Of a stretch of 62,295 nucleotides of DNA, positions 46,249 through 58,110 are shown in pieces. Position 1 is the first letter of the stretch, and each line of letters begins with the position of its first letter. The DNA is taken from the NCBI RefSeq assembly GCF_000003605.2, contig NW_003151793.1, positions 49,344 to 111,638 of the forward strand, in the 5' to 3' direction. The position numbers and the translations under genes were made by a program. A model generated the notes under the pieces. That model ran no database searches. It was given only the letters and a program-made list of their open reading frames with translations, and was not told where the DNA came from. This stretch comes from Saccoglossus kowalevskii (lineage: Eukaryota > Hemichordata > Enteropneusta > Harrimaniidae).

Positions 46249-47487
46249 TCAGCTATCTGTATTGTCAATGACTAATACGTTTTCAGTAGTTTCTTCGTCG
46301 GTAGCTTGATTTTGGCCTTCAATGTCTTGGTTCATTTCAGCGTCGACACCGAGTTCGTCAGCTACTTCTGTTTTATTATCATGAACGTCCGCAATACTAG
46401 CTTGGCTAGGCATGCTTTCAAGGGCACTAAATTGTTTTTTCATAAACATGAGTCGCTGTTTAACAAAATCATAGAATTCATATTCCAGGGCCAGTCTCTT
46501 CTTCATTTCTTCCATCGCTTCAGTTGAGGGAGTATCGTCGGTTTGTGAAGAATAATCTTGAATGACACCAGCATAGATTAGTGATAGGTGAGCGTCTCTA
46601 CTGCCTTTGAAAAACTGCGGAAGGACATTCTCAAGAACAAACAGGGTTGAATTTAAATCTTCGAGAATCCCTACTACATCAAAATTGTCAATGACGTTTC
46701 TCTGCGCAGTTTCTAGGGCCCAGCGATTTGGAATTCGACATCCCGCTCCTTGTCCACAGAAATAAGGTATTACTTGCATGGCATTTTTTTTGTTGCATTC
46801 CTTGTGGTTATTTAACACACACTTATCAAATGTTTGTTTTGCGATAGAGTCTGTAATGTTGGTAAATGTATCTGGCCTCGTTCGCTTATCGCCATAGCGT
46901 TTGTAATAAAACTGAGACATGAATCGCTGGAGAGGGTCTCGAATGAGGCTGATCCAAGATGGACGCTGGGCGCCATAGCGCGGGAAATGTACATAATGTA
47001 TGGATCTGTCGTAGAGCAACGGCAGCTCCAAACTATTAACTTCTGTTAGAAAAGCCTTCTGCGCTTCTGCTCCAGTATACTTGTGCGCCCAAAGCCTACT
47101 AGAACCGTGGTTGAATTTATTCCGAAGCGCAAGTTTCTGCACTATATACAAGAAAGTTCGACTGCCACATTTTTCTACTTTGTTGTATATTACTTTCGTC
47201 TCTTTACATGTTCTGCTGACGTCCATTGGAAGTCCAGCTTCCGGTGTTGGAGGGCGTAATTCAAACACTGGTTCCTTGTATGCGGTCAAATCGGGCGCCA
47301 TGCTTCCTTCTCCCGTGGCAGTATTACGTCCACTGCCCTGAAAGATATTGAGCATGCTAAGAATAAGCAGTATAGCTATGGCAGCCACTGCAGTGCCGCC
47401 TTGGTAATATCGTTTGAGATGGTGAACATGGATATTGCTACCACCGAGTCTTTTGAAGATCAAATCTAACGGAATATCTAACTGCAT
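46249..47487 (-). CDS. Uronyl 2-O-sulfotransferase-like protein C (412 residues), catalytic His replaced by Ser
   Basis: Same fold and order as its neighbours: long cytosolic tail 1-30, signal anchor about 31-49, stem, then YNKVEK107CGSRT (PAPS loop), R183DPLQRFMS191QFYYKRYGD, CVLNNHKEC, PYFCG...CR, ETAQRNV, VGILEDLN and EYEFYDFVK. At the catalytic-base position, where UST has RH and genes A and B have RH, this protein has LYDRS162IHYVHF (codon TCC). PAPS-binding motifs are intact. There is an extra acidic C-terminal tail (about 355-412) that the other two lack. Start is the ATG at 47487; the codon before it is GTG. An acceptor (TATTGCAG) at 47515 places a splice in the 5'UTR. Either a pseudoenzyme that still binds PAPS, or an enzyme using His164. 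Confidence 0.93.
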   Translation of the reverse strand: MQLDIPLDLIFKRLGGSNIHVHHLKRYYQGGTAVAAIAILLILSMLNIFQGSGRNTATGEGSMAPDLTAYKEPVFELRPPTPEAGLPMDVSRTCKETKVIYNKVEKCGSRTFLYIVQKLALRNKFNHGSSRLWAHKYTGAEAQKAFLTEVNSLELPLLYDRSIHYVHFPRYGAQRPSWISLIRDPLQRFMSQFYYKRYGDKRTRPDTFTNITDSIAKQTFDKCVLNNHKECNKKNAMQVIPYFCGQGAGCRIPNRWALETAQRNVIDNFDVVGILEDLNSTLFVLENVLPQFFKGSRDAHLSLIYAGVIQDYSSQTDDTPSTEAMEEMKKRLALEYEFYDFVKQRLMFMKKQFSALESMPSQASIADVHDNKTEVADELGVDAEMNQDIEGQNQATDEETTENVLVIDNTDS

Positions 47488-48193
47488 CACGCTTCAAAGA
47501 CAATATTAGTTTGACCTGCAATACAATATAAGCGATATACAAAATTAATTTAAGTACAATTTAAGTACTTTGTTCAGGGTTGGTACATGATGTTATAGTG
47601 AAGAATTACATTTTTTGACAAATATTTTATGGCACGTATTTATCACATTATAATAAACAAATATGACTGGAATTAGTCGTGTTATAGTAGCCGTACGTAT
47701 TACTATATGTGTGTAGCAGATGACACTTGTATCGATATCATGTTACACGTTGCTATCACGCACGACGATACACATGCCAAATAGGAGTATTTTAAATCTG
47801 GTATTATAAAAAAACTAGTCAAAAACAAGGGAAACGTCGACTTGAACATAATATAAACACGATACACATACCGTAGTTTCGTAATTCCGATGGCGACACT
47901 TGTTACCATATATACACCATGTTCACCATGTTAGCCAAGGTCTGATTCGTTATTGTGTAGAAAATAATGTATATACTGCAAAAAGGAATGAGACTCAGAA
48001 ATAAATTTAAAAACAGCATGGCGCGTTGGATGATATACTCCCCAGTTTTGCCTAGCCACTGAACTTGACATATGAAAACAACTGATGTTTTATTGACATT
48101 CATTTTTAATGATTTAACAAAATGGATATCTAATTAGTTGCCGCCCTATGTCCCAACCATTAAACTATCCTAAAACAATGGCGTGGTACTTAC

Positions 48194-48300
48194 TAGATTT
48201 TGTTTGATAGCTTCCACTCTAAGATGAACCTGTGTAGTTGTATTACTGTCTAGACGAGATCACTCGTTCGCCACTCAGTGTAGAAGCGGTCATTAATATT
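48194..48300 (-). other. Noncoding leader exon of UST-like gene C (tentative)
   Basis: On the minus strand AAATCTA|GTAAGTACC is a good donor (exon end 48194) that pairs with the acceptor at 47515. The exon end resembles that of gene B (GTGGAA...ATCAAA...AAA before the donor), suggesting a leader inherited from a common ancestor. The upstream boundary is estimated. Confidence 0.4.
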
Positions 48301-50940
48301 TAGTGGTGATGCCCTTCCAGTGAGGCGTACTCGATTATAGCTCTAATATCTCAATATTGACACTAGGTGGCGTCATGGATGAATGCCCAGTATGTTGCCA
48401 CGTTGTAACCACGCTGTCTATTCAACGTGAAATTTATTTAAAAAATATATAAATAAATAAATGACCCTCGCCTGTAATCAGAAAGTAAAATTTCCTACTT
48501 TAGCTTTCCGAACATCTGCTGTTTTATTAGCATACGATACGATGACGTAATATATTACGTATATTATCCGTGTCAATGGGTGTCACCGATGTCCTAATTT
48601 GTTTTCCGTCACATCAGTTACGTGTGACCAGCTTACGTAGGACAGAAAGAACATTTAAAACTAACCATTCAAGTAATATCAGCTTTGATTGGTTATTTAT
48701 CGCCGTATTATTTATGAGAGGATTAGTGGGCGCTATGAATTTATAATAGTGGAATGATTGCAACATGCTGCACACATGTGAATTGTCTAACGTGGCATGT
48801 CTTTAATGACTCCACGGGAAACATCGGCCATATGTGAATGGGACGGGGTCAAGGCACGGATTTGCGCGCCATAGATAATTTTTAATGAATGAAGAAATTG
48901 ACAATGGAATCGTTGACGTATTAGGTGTGCACAATTATGACAATTTATCTGCCTCCCACGCCTGTATTCAGGTGTAAGTGATTTTATACAACAACAAATT
49001 AAGACTAAATTAATATATTGTTAAGCATATATGGGCGTCGATTATGTGATTCTCGCGATAAAATTGTCATTATTCTGTGTCCGGGCAAATATTAAGATCA
49101 TTGATGCATAATTTCCCGTAACACGGCATTTTATCACAAATCACACTGACCAAAGTTCAAAAATACTGTAATTCTTGTTTTCCTGATCGGCAAAATGTGA
49201 TTTTGGTGCCATTTACCATTGGTTTATATGGTAAAAACGTTTCACCATATCTCAAAATTCGCTTCAGTTACACTTTGTGGCAAAATCATACTTTATAACA
49301 AAATCAGTAGTCATGGTTGTCGAAAATTATTAGAAAATTCAGGTGAATATTATTTATTTTTTGTGAAGTCACACTTTAACATGGACACCTCAGTATTGTA
49401 TTCCCAAAATGTCTATTTTTGAATTTTCAGACAGTTTTCTCTACAAAATATATTTCGTGCCGGGTTAAAATGTCGAACAGTTTGTGATATATTCTAATCA
49501 ATTACAAAGTACAACTTGTTTCGTGACGTTATGTCAAAATAGAACGGCACACTAACTTTATTGCTCTCATAAATACTATAAACATCTATATATGGATTAT
49601 TTCTTTCTCATCAGGTTTTACGATCCATGAATACAAACCGCGTCTGTATTGGTACAAACCCTTTTTACATCCTGAAACACGTTGCATCTCACCAGTTGCG
49701 TTATTTTATGTTCTAAAAATAATAACTTATCACTGAAACACGTGGGTATTTTTTTCACCGTACGTTGGTTTCCATCCCTCTCATGCACATGCTATTGGTA
49801 CAGTAACATTACCATCCCATGAGTGAAAGAGGGCGTACTTGCGTTATCATATCACTATGATATTAGAAAATGTATTCTGAATGAATTACGTCACAATTAT
49901 TTCAGAAATATTAATGCACGTCGTTGGAAAATGACAAAATTCATTGAACGTCGAATATTTAAGATTGAAAAAAAAAACCTTCTATTACGCAGACTTTTAG
50001 CAAACTACGGCTAAAAATAATTTCAACTGTAAAGATAATTTTCGAGTCTGACTCGTTTTCTCAAGTTATTCCATAGCTCCTGAGAGCGAGGTTATTTGTA
50101 GATATGTTGGCGATCGCCGCTGTGTCTGCGGAAGTACTATGGGAGATTGCATGATGGCAGTGAAAAGTCTTTTGATCAGTAAGATAATTTTAGAAAAGTG
50201 AAAACTAGAGTGACTGTGAAATAAAGGTTGGTTTTAAATAAAACAATATCATGATATCTGGATAAAATAATGAAAGAAAATTGAACGGGTATGAAAGGGC
50301 AGTAAATGTGGCAAGAATGCAAGGTCAGAATCCGGGGGTCAAAATACGTCATAATACATCCATCGGTAAAAGTCTTGATTTGCAGTTTGCGTGAATGGCC
50401 GGGGAAAAAATCATGCCAATTCTGTGCTTCAGTAACAGTATTTGCTGCTTTTTTGTGCAATGGAAATTAATTCAAGAAGTGCTGTCAAAGGACATTTTCT
50501 TCTAGTAAACAAAACAACCCTGGAATGCTTATCTTGTGAAATTGAGAAGACGAAAATCTCTTGGGACAGTCATTGTTGTGAAACAATGGACATACTTCTC
50601 CAGGGTATCAAGGGTAGTTTTGATCACTAGAAGAAGGAAACTGCTGCTTTATGAAGAGCAAATTTCAATGTCATTGGCCACAGTAAGGCAACACCGACTT
50701 AATTTTATGGATGACATCCGCGAGCTCATTAGTTTTCGCCTGTTCTCCAAAAAAAAAAAAAAATATCTCCGACGACGAGTCTCCACAGATCGGTTTTCTG
50801 TCTGGAACTTGCCGACTCCTATTGTCGCAAAGCGCCAACTTGTCGTAAAACTCGTTTTGGACTACCTCTAAACCAAATTCCGCACAGTTAGATGTGCGTT
50901 ACGTAAAGCGCAAAGACCTATGGGAAAGAGATTGCCTCAA
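48301..50940. other. Intergenic, no gene recognised
   Basis: Short AT-rich ORFs only, including 50536-50871 (+), which is basic and without known motifs. The segment about 49601-49830 resembles 53955-54190. Confidence 0.45.
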
Positions 50941-50971
50941 AACGTGCAAATTTTGTCATAAATGATCCAAC

Positions 50972-51810
50972 ATGGCGACCACACCACCAAAATACGCGAG
51001 TATGAATGAAAGTTCAGAGGTAAAACGGAGGGATTGTTGTAGACTGGTACGCAATTGACGTTGGCCAGGGAGATGTGACATTTACACAGCTATACGAAAG
51101 ATCGGTAGCGGCAAGGGAGTCCCGCCCAGACAACTTTAAGGACATATTGTCCAGAGTGGCTGTCTCGCGTTTCTTCTGCAACGATGAGAGAAATGGGAGA
51201 GGAGTGGAGGTGTATTATGGTGACCTAAAAGTTGGTCAGGCGACAAGTCAGTTCGGTTGCTTTGTCTGCATTGAAGTCGACAAAACTGCAACGAAAGCAG
51301 CAGGATCTCCTCGGCCGAAGTCCCCTTTCGGGGTGAATGAAAAGTTTCTTATTTTTTGTTTTTCATTTTCTGATTCGGGTGCAAGCACACGCAGTCATTA
51401 ATATTTTGATCATATGACAAATTTTCATCAAGATACATGTACATAATTTTCTGCATCCAAATTTTTGTTGACTCTCTGTTCGTGTTTTTTTTTTCAATAT
51501 CGAGCCTCTTATAATTTGTTACATAGTTGAAGTAGTTCTAGAGCATTTGTGTTTACACTTAGTCTATATGAAGTGTCACTTTAAAAGCTGTTGTTTGAAT
51601 GTCAAAGAAGTTAATTTCCAGGTTGCTGTTGACAAACTTATTGTTCATTTTTAATTATTTTTTTTTTCAATACTTTGGCAAAGCTAACATCTGCCTTATC
51701 CTCTTGCCATTCCAAAATCAAAGGTGATGATACCTGTGACAGTAATACAGTATGAGATGTGTACATCAACATGTGCCTCCTACAAATAAAGACTTGTTTT
51801 TTTGTTGTTG
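50972..51810 (+). pseudogene. Possible broken single-exon transcription unit, unknown protein
   Basis: CCAACATGGCGACC at 50972 combines a strong start context with a YY1-like promoter motif, and begins a 28-codon frame (MATTPPKYAS...) that stops at about 51056. A different frame is then open from about 51036 to 51401 with no ATG (contains DNFKDILSRVAVSRFF and GRGVEVYYGDLKVG), and looks coding by composition. AATAAA at 51785 followed by a T/G-rich tail would close the unit. The frame break suggests a decayed gene or retrocopy, or an unseen small intron. No family recognised. Confidence 0.25.
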
Positions 51811-52079
51811 ATACACTGTGGTTCAATTCGTAATAACAGCTTCGTAGTCCTGTGGTTTTAGCAGCATTTTTTTTGGCATGATTTTTTTTCGCCCTCTCGC
51901 ATTAGTTTTGGGGTCTTCAGAGGATGTCATCCATAACATTAAATCAGTGTGGCCTAATTCTAAATCGATGTTGGTTTTAATTGGTGTTACCTGGTGTAAA
52001 AGTAATAACATTACGATGTTTTCAAGTTTAATAGTAAATTATTAATATTAAGAAATTAATAGTAAATGGTAGACTCCCT

Positions 52080-52604
52080 TTTGAATAACATCAACCAGTC
52101 TAACCTGGTTGACAAAAATGAAATTCCAACAGCAAGGCAATTAGGACAAATTAATAAAAATATACAAACATCATTTATATCAACTTGGAAAAGTGAATTA
52201 CAAAACGACAATCAATCAAAACAAAATGAAATATAAATAAATTAAGAACATACAGTGAATTAAAAAAACAACAATTTTGCTTTTTAAACCTACCTTGTTA
52301 CCCTGCAAAATATTGAGATGCGCAAAAATTTAAATAATTCCGCCTCAGTGACCATAACTTGAAAACTGTGACAGACAGACACAACGGAATACCCTTTGCT
52401 AATAAATTATGTAACCTTTGTGATCAGAATCAAGTAGAAGATGAGTATCACCTAATGATGTCACCGAAAAGTTATACCCCGATAGAAATGTCTTATTTGA
52501 AATGGCAAAAACTAAAGTTTGTCGCCAAAGACACAATTCATAGTCTTGCTAAACAACAATGGTCTAACACTCCCTGTAGAAAGGTACCTAAAGAAGTGTT
52601 TTGA
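52080..52604 (+). mobile_element. Degenerate LINE remnant, 3' end of the reverse-transcriptase ORF
   Basis: 52359-52604 encodes GIPFANKLCNLCDQNQVEDEYHLM, matching the Cys-containing block typical of the end of non-LTR retrotransposon ORF2 (R-x-C-x2-C-x6-EDExHF). Upstream, about 52080-52350, the expected preceding segment (TFISTWKSEL-like, then LRTYSELKK, then SDHNLK) is visible but interrupted by stops and frame shifts. Dead copy. Confidence 0.75.
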
Positions 52605-55370
52605 AATAAGACAGCAACCCCAGTGACAATTTTCTTCCCCAGTTAAGTTTTGCATTTTTTCTATCTTTTTATTGTATAATAATTTAGTCTCAATATTTTC
52701 TTTCTCTGTTACAGTAATGTATTAGCTTAGTTTTTTGTATTTTTTTAATTTTTTTTTTAATCTTTTATTTTTTTATAATGTCTTGTTTGTATTTGCACAA
52801 TGTGAAAGAGGGGTTTATTGTCAAAATGTACTAGTATATGGGTGGTTGTATGCATATTGAACTATACAGAATTTGAATTATGTCACCAAACTGTACGTTT
52901 TGACGACTCGTATGCAATTGTAAGATTGTATTTCTGATATACTCGAAGTGAATCTCAGCTCTGTGCTTTTTATAAATGTTATAGTTCGGTTAATAATTTC
53001 CTGGAAACTGTACATAAAATCACAGACTTTCATTATTTTTTGTTCATAGTTTTTCTAAATTTCAGTTTTTATTGTTCATAATTATTTACAGCAATAACAC
53101 TTTTTTCCGTTGTGAAACCATTTCCAGTTATTATGATTGTGTACATGACAGCTTTGTCCCACACATTAAGACATGTATGGATATGTGCGAGTATGTTTCA
53201 TGGGTTAATAGGCCACTTCTTTATATCCCACAATGTCTGGTAATTTTAACCAACTACTATTTTGCAAAATTTGCGTAGCCTTGCTTCTACTCCCATATTG
53301 TCCTTAATAGTGAAGGTTAATGCGGATATATTGTAAATTACACAGAGGTAACACTACAATACATTTCTCTTTACATTCCCTTGTATTACACAACAGCCTT
53401 TGTGCTGAGGCTGTTATGGTTCACAACCATCACCAGTTCTCTTGTATCTCTTTGTTCTCATAAATTGTCCGTGACTTATGTACAGATCAAGAAGACACCA
53501 CAAACGTCACGTTGGATTTGAGAGCAGCTCACACTGACAATGAACACTCATTTAGCAATCATAATACGATGTCAGTCATTGGCTATTATGCTATTCTATT
53601 GTATGACCATATTAGGTCATGAATATTCATAAGTTGAAATTAGTAGATCTAGCGTATACGATCCACCTGCCTTATTTTCAGTATGAATATTTACCGTGGA
53701 TGTCCTATGTTTTCTTGGGCACTAAAAGATCTACATATCGGGATTATTAATTGACTCGGGGGTCAAACACTGACAACAGTGCAGGAAGCACAACTCAGAT
53801 TGTGTTTGACATCGTCATAGAAATGACGTAAAATATTGTCTTTTGTTCACATATTAGTTGACATGTCAACATGCATCATAATTATTAACGATATTACGGT
53901 GTCGTAACTTTGGGATTTTTGTATTAACAACATATTTTTTCCATAAAGCTTTCATTTTTCTCTCTCCTGGTTTGGATTTACGATCGAGTTTGTTATTTAC
54001 CTATTCAAGTGTGTAAACTGGATATAGGATAACGCTCTAGTTGAATCAATCAAATCACTACACCTCATTAGCTGCATTATTTTATGATCTGGAAATAATG
54101 ACGGTCCCAGAAACACATGGATATATTCGATATATTGGCTTCATCATACACATCTCTCGCATGTACATGTTAAAGTAATAGTCATCTCCCGCGGCAGGGG
54201 GATGCTCCTAAATTATACGACTTTTGTTAGATTTCACTTGTTGGATAGTTCATGTGTTCTTTCTGGAAACGATATAAATACACCAAAAAAGGCTGTTGAA
54301 GGGGTGATTAAATGCAACTGTACTCGAGTTGTTTCAAAATATATGCTAATTTAACCAGCTATTACTACGATTTCAGAAAATAAAACACGCCCTCTGTTGT
54401 CCTCATAGACAGAGTACAATTTCAAATTCAAACACAGTGACGTCAATAATATATCACATATAAATGGAGTATGTATAAAATGTATAAAGCTCACTTGTCG
54501 TAGAATGCGCATGTTTAATCTGTCATGATGTTTACACCTTACATTGTTACCAGATTTCAAAATGTCTAGCTTAATACTGGACACTCTCATAGTCGAATAA
54601 TTCAGGTTTTCTAATTTGTATTAAATTAGACAGCCAACTTCCCAAATAATATACATAACATTTTAAATCACCAGATCCTAGACAATCCCTCAGAAAAATT
54701 AGATGGAAATATACCATGCGTCACGCATACTCCGCTGTAGGCCCTAGCATAAAGTTAAATATAAAGTCCATCATGCCAGAAAGATTGTGTCTTGTGACGC
54801 AGGTAAAATGCTATCGAATACTATATCATGCAACTGCAGAATGAAAATGATACGAGTATAATCTCATACCTCTAAGTCATAGGAAGAAATGTCACATTTA
54901 ACAAGGGTCCTTAACGACTGTGAGAAATCTTACCCAGATCTTGATATGTGATTTTGTCTCTCACAGCGTATAATATCAAACTGATGAGATGTGTTTGAAA
55001 ATTCAAAGTTTTGTATTTATTTTATCAAACTTAAGGTATTAGGTACTAATATGAAGTAAAATTAGTAATAAGGTTAACTATTTTATCAAGAAGAGTCATC
55101 GTCTGCTTGCACTGTGTTGTTTTGTTCGGAAATTCCATCCTCTACAACCCCGTTCTGTAACTCCATTCCTAACCGTGTATGTCACGTGGTCGCGCGATTG
55201 AAAGTTTACCGACCGATAGAAATCTTTGTTACAAAGACTGCCAAAAAGCGCTTGGAGCTTTTGATTTTTTATGTCTTCGGCTTCATTTCTGCCGATATAT
55301 GTCATGAGCTTTGAAGTATAACACATACTAGTACTCTTCTATAATACTCAACAGTGGTGACAACACTTAC
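52605..55370. other. Intergenic, no gene recognised
   Basis: Only short ORFs. 53955-54190 is a diverged relative of about 49601-49830. A perfect TGACGTCA lies at 54438. Confidence 0.5.
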
Positions 55371-55595
55371 CACGCTCGATGGTCGCAAGTACGGTAAAGC
55401 ATAATAACATAATGATTTACCATTTCCAGTGCGACTAAAAACGAACACACCAGACTCAGAACTAAGTACATGAATAGCTTTGGTTTGAATATCAGTGAGT
55501 TGCATAATGTATGGATATCGTCGTTGTATTGCCTCGACATCCAAGCCAACACAGCCTCCACTGTACTCAGCGACATTTATTTTCGGGGCGGGCAT
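55371..55595 (-). pseudogene. Orphan RecQ-helicase-like exon (75 codons, Walker A region)
   Basis: On the minus strand an ATG at 55595 opens 75 codons ending exactly at AGCGTG|GTAAGTG, a strong donor. The product has the start of a RecQ-type helicase core: a Q-motif-like LTDIQTKAIHVLSSESGVFVF followed by Walker A RTGNGKSLCYYALPYL (RecQ consensus PTGxGKSLCYQLPAL). The residues expected to bind ATP (GNGKS) are intact. No exon with the remaining helicase motifs (DEAH, Arg finger) appears in the following 3 kb, so this looks like the first exon of a lost or partly duplicated gene. Confidence 0.55.
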
Positions 55596-57950
55596 TTTCA
55601 CCGCCTGGCAACCATCATGGTGAAAACAAAGGCCAACAACCTAACTCTCAGAAAACGGTACATTGGGTTGGTTGTTGACACTCCCGTGAACAGTGTAACA
55701 AGATTACCCCTACATATAAAAACATATTTAAACTTGGTTGTTTAGGATTACTTCAAAGTTGAGTTTGTGGTGTTTTCTCGATATTAGCTGTTTTCACCTG
55801 CTTTTCGACCGACATTCCACAGTAGCTCGCGCAGAGGCCATTCAAATACATGGTAGAGTGGTGCGCGTATTTACATGTAATAGCAACGTGGCGCGTCTTG
55901 TGACTTTGATAGCTTGGCCAAGCGCGTTGATAAAAGAAGCAATATGATTGGCTGTTGGTAAACTGATTCTAAACTGTGAGGGCATTGTCACATACACATA
56001 GTCCTAATGAAATACTTCAAGGTGACAGTGGAGTGCTTCGCCGGAACATTCACCTTGAAAATTCAAGATGAGAAAAGTTGATTGGATACTGGACATTTTT
56101 TACAATTTATTTCGTGAAGAATACTTTTCAAATATAACGACATTAAATTCCAAAAATATTGAGTTAGTGGAATTTGCCTTAAATTCAGTGATCGTGTGTT
56201 GCGTTGCGTCGCACGTGTTTTTTATATGATAGCTAATATAACGTGTCTCGCATATCAAACACGATGTCTAGAATGGAATAAATCGCACTTTTAACAATAT
56301 TAATTTATTCAAAATTGGTACTTTCGATGATTTATACTGAAAAACTAAGACAATTACAAATAAAATAATTGTTATCAAATCTTCTCTAAGATTGTTATAT
56401 TTATATATTAGTGCATTAGTTACCTTTTTCATTCCATCTATACCAACCATCTTCTCTTGGCATGTACCTAAAACTTAGTTTGTTACTACTTATTCTGGCC
56501 AGAAATAATCCTTTGTCGTGTTTATGACCAATTCACCCAAAAATGTAGTGTCTTTCTGTGTCTTTTATGATTAAAATTTTAATTGGGGCGTTCGAGGAGG
56601 CCGCATAGTTGCTGGGATACATACTATTGCTAAGCCAACTTAATTCTAAAGGAAATTGGCAGCTGTGGTTTGTTGACAGCTGGGTAGTTCATAACGCGTA
56701 TGTAAAAACTGTAGTTATTAGTTACTCTGGTATATTTTCAAATTTACTTAGATCTTTTATTATGAAAGAAGTACCAGTGACCTATATTTGTTTATCGCTT
56801 ATTAAAAGTCCGACATTGTTCGCACGTATCGGGGCTTAAACTTGGTTACTGAGTGTTAGCCACCAGCTGTGGTTCATTTCGTGTACACTGATGAGGCACA
56901 CCGTGACTTTAATGTGCTAACTTGAACACCCACGAGTGAATTTAGCAAACAAGTTGACATAATGTCACAGACATTTGATTGACTAGTCAATGGATCAAGT
57001 TCGGTACAACACAGAACTAAAACAAATTTAATTCCATGACATTAAATACCCACGATTTCACTTCACCTCTGTCTCTGTGTAATAGGATTCTGACCATGGT
57101 TACGGTCATTAACTCCAATGTAATTAATTTTGTCAACATCATTCGGTTCACATATAATTCAAAGTTGACCTATTTATATGGGTGGAGTTTTAGCGGTAGC
57201 GAAAATGTTGTCTATTCCCTTTCGGACATTTCTTTTTTTCATTCATTAAATATAATATCTTACCTGTAAACAAATTCGTTAATATGTCGTATTGTAACAT
57301 TTCAGTGCTATTATATATCATATTCCTGATTTTATTTGAATTATTACTAGAAGAGCACTTCATTCAATCGATTTCTATCCACATGGTGTTTGGTAGCGTG
57401 ATTGGATATGCTGAACCACCTGTTTGAATCTATATTTGTGTTTAAATTGACGTGAACACATTGGTAACGCATGTCAACATTATTAGTCAAAGTATTGGGC
57501 TTTCACACGTTTCATCTGCCACTATTTCACATGACATCTTTGACTAATTCTATGAATGCATAATAATTATTAATTACAATATGTTGATTGTAGAGAAGAA
57601 GCCGACTATATGAGTATGTATAAGATGACGGATGTATATTGTCTTGCGGATATATCTGGATGCGTAGGCATAGAAAAGACATGTTTGATTTGCGCGATGA
57701 GTTGGATAATTATGGCGGAATTGTTACGTCATAAATTATGTTAAATGACGCCATCCGTATATTATAATGTCAAGTATTATATGTAAAAAACGAATAATAA
57801 CTAAATAAATAGGTAAATTGAGATGCTTTTCAGGTGAAATTGTAATATATTAATATTGTTGTACTGCAAATATAACAGCTAACCAAACCAAACCAAACAA
57901 AACAAAAAGTCAACCGAACTAAAAAAAAAAATACCTGGGTTTCATTTTAA
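55596..57950. other. Intergenic, no gene recognised
   Basis: ORFs 55470-55745 and 55738-55947 (+) run antisense to or beside the RecQ-like exon and look like chance. Nothing else recognised. Confidence 0.45.
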
Positions 57951-58009
57951 AAGTTCGCTTTACCACAGTAACTTTGTACTTATTTAAATCGCTGGTTATT
58001 CTTGTTTTA

Positions 58010-58110
58010 TATTTATGACCTGCCGGCCTGGAATGCCAATAATGTTAAACGAGAAGAGTTGAAGAGTGTCCAGCGTGGAGCAATGCGCATCATACTCACA
58101 ATAGGGACAT
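58010..58110 (+). mobile_element. LINE remnant, reverse-transcriptase fragment
   Basis: Encodes LPAWNANNVKREELKSVQRG followed by AMRIIL, the familiar end-of-RT segment of non-LTR retrotransposons (family pattern YxxPVWxxH...LExVQRRAxRxI). Too short to assign a clade. Not in frame with any further RT motif. Confidence 0.65.

Noticed and set aside
46306-47341. Plus-strand ORFs across UST-like gene C
   Set aside because: Antisense shadows of the minus-strand coding exon.
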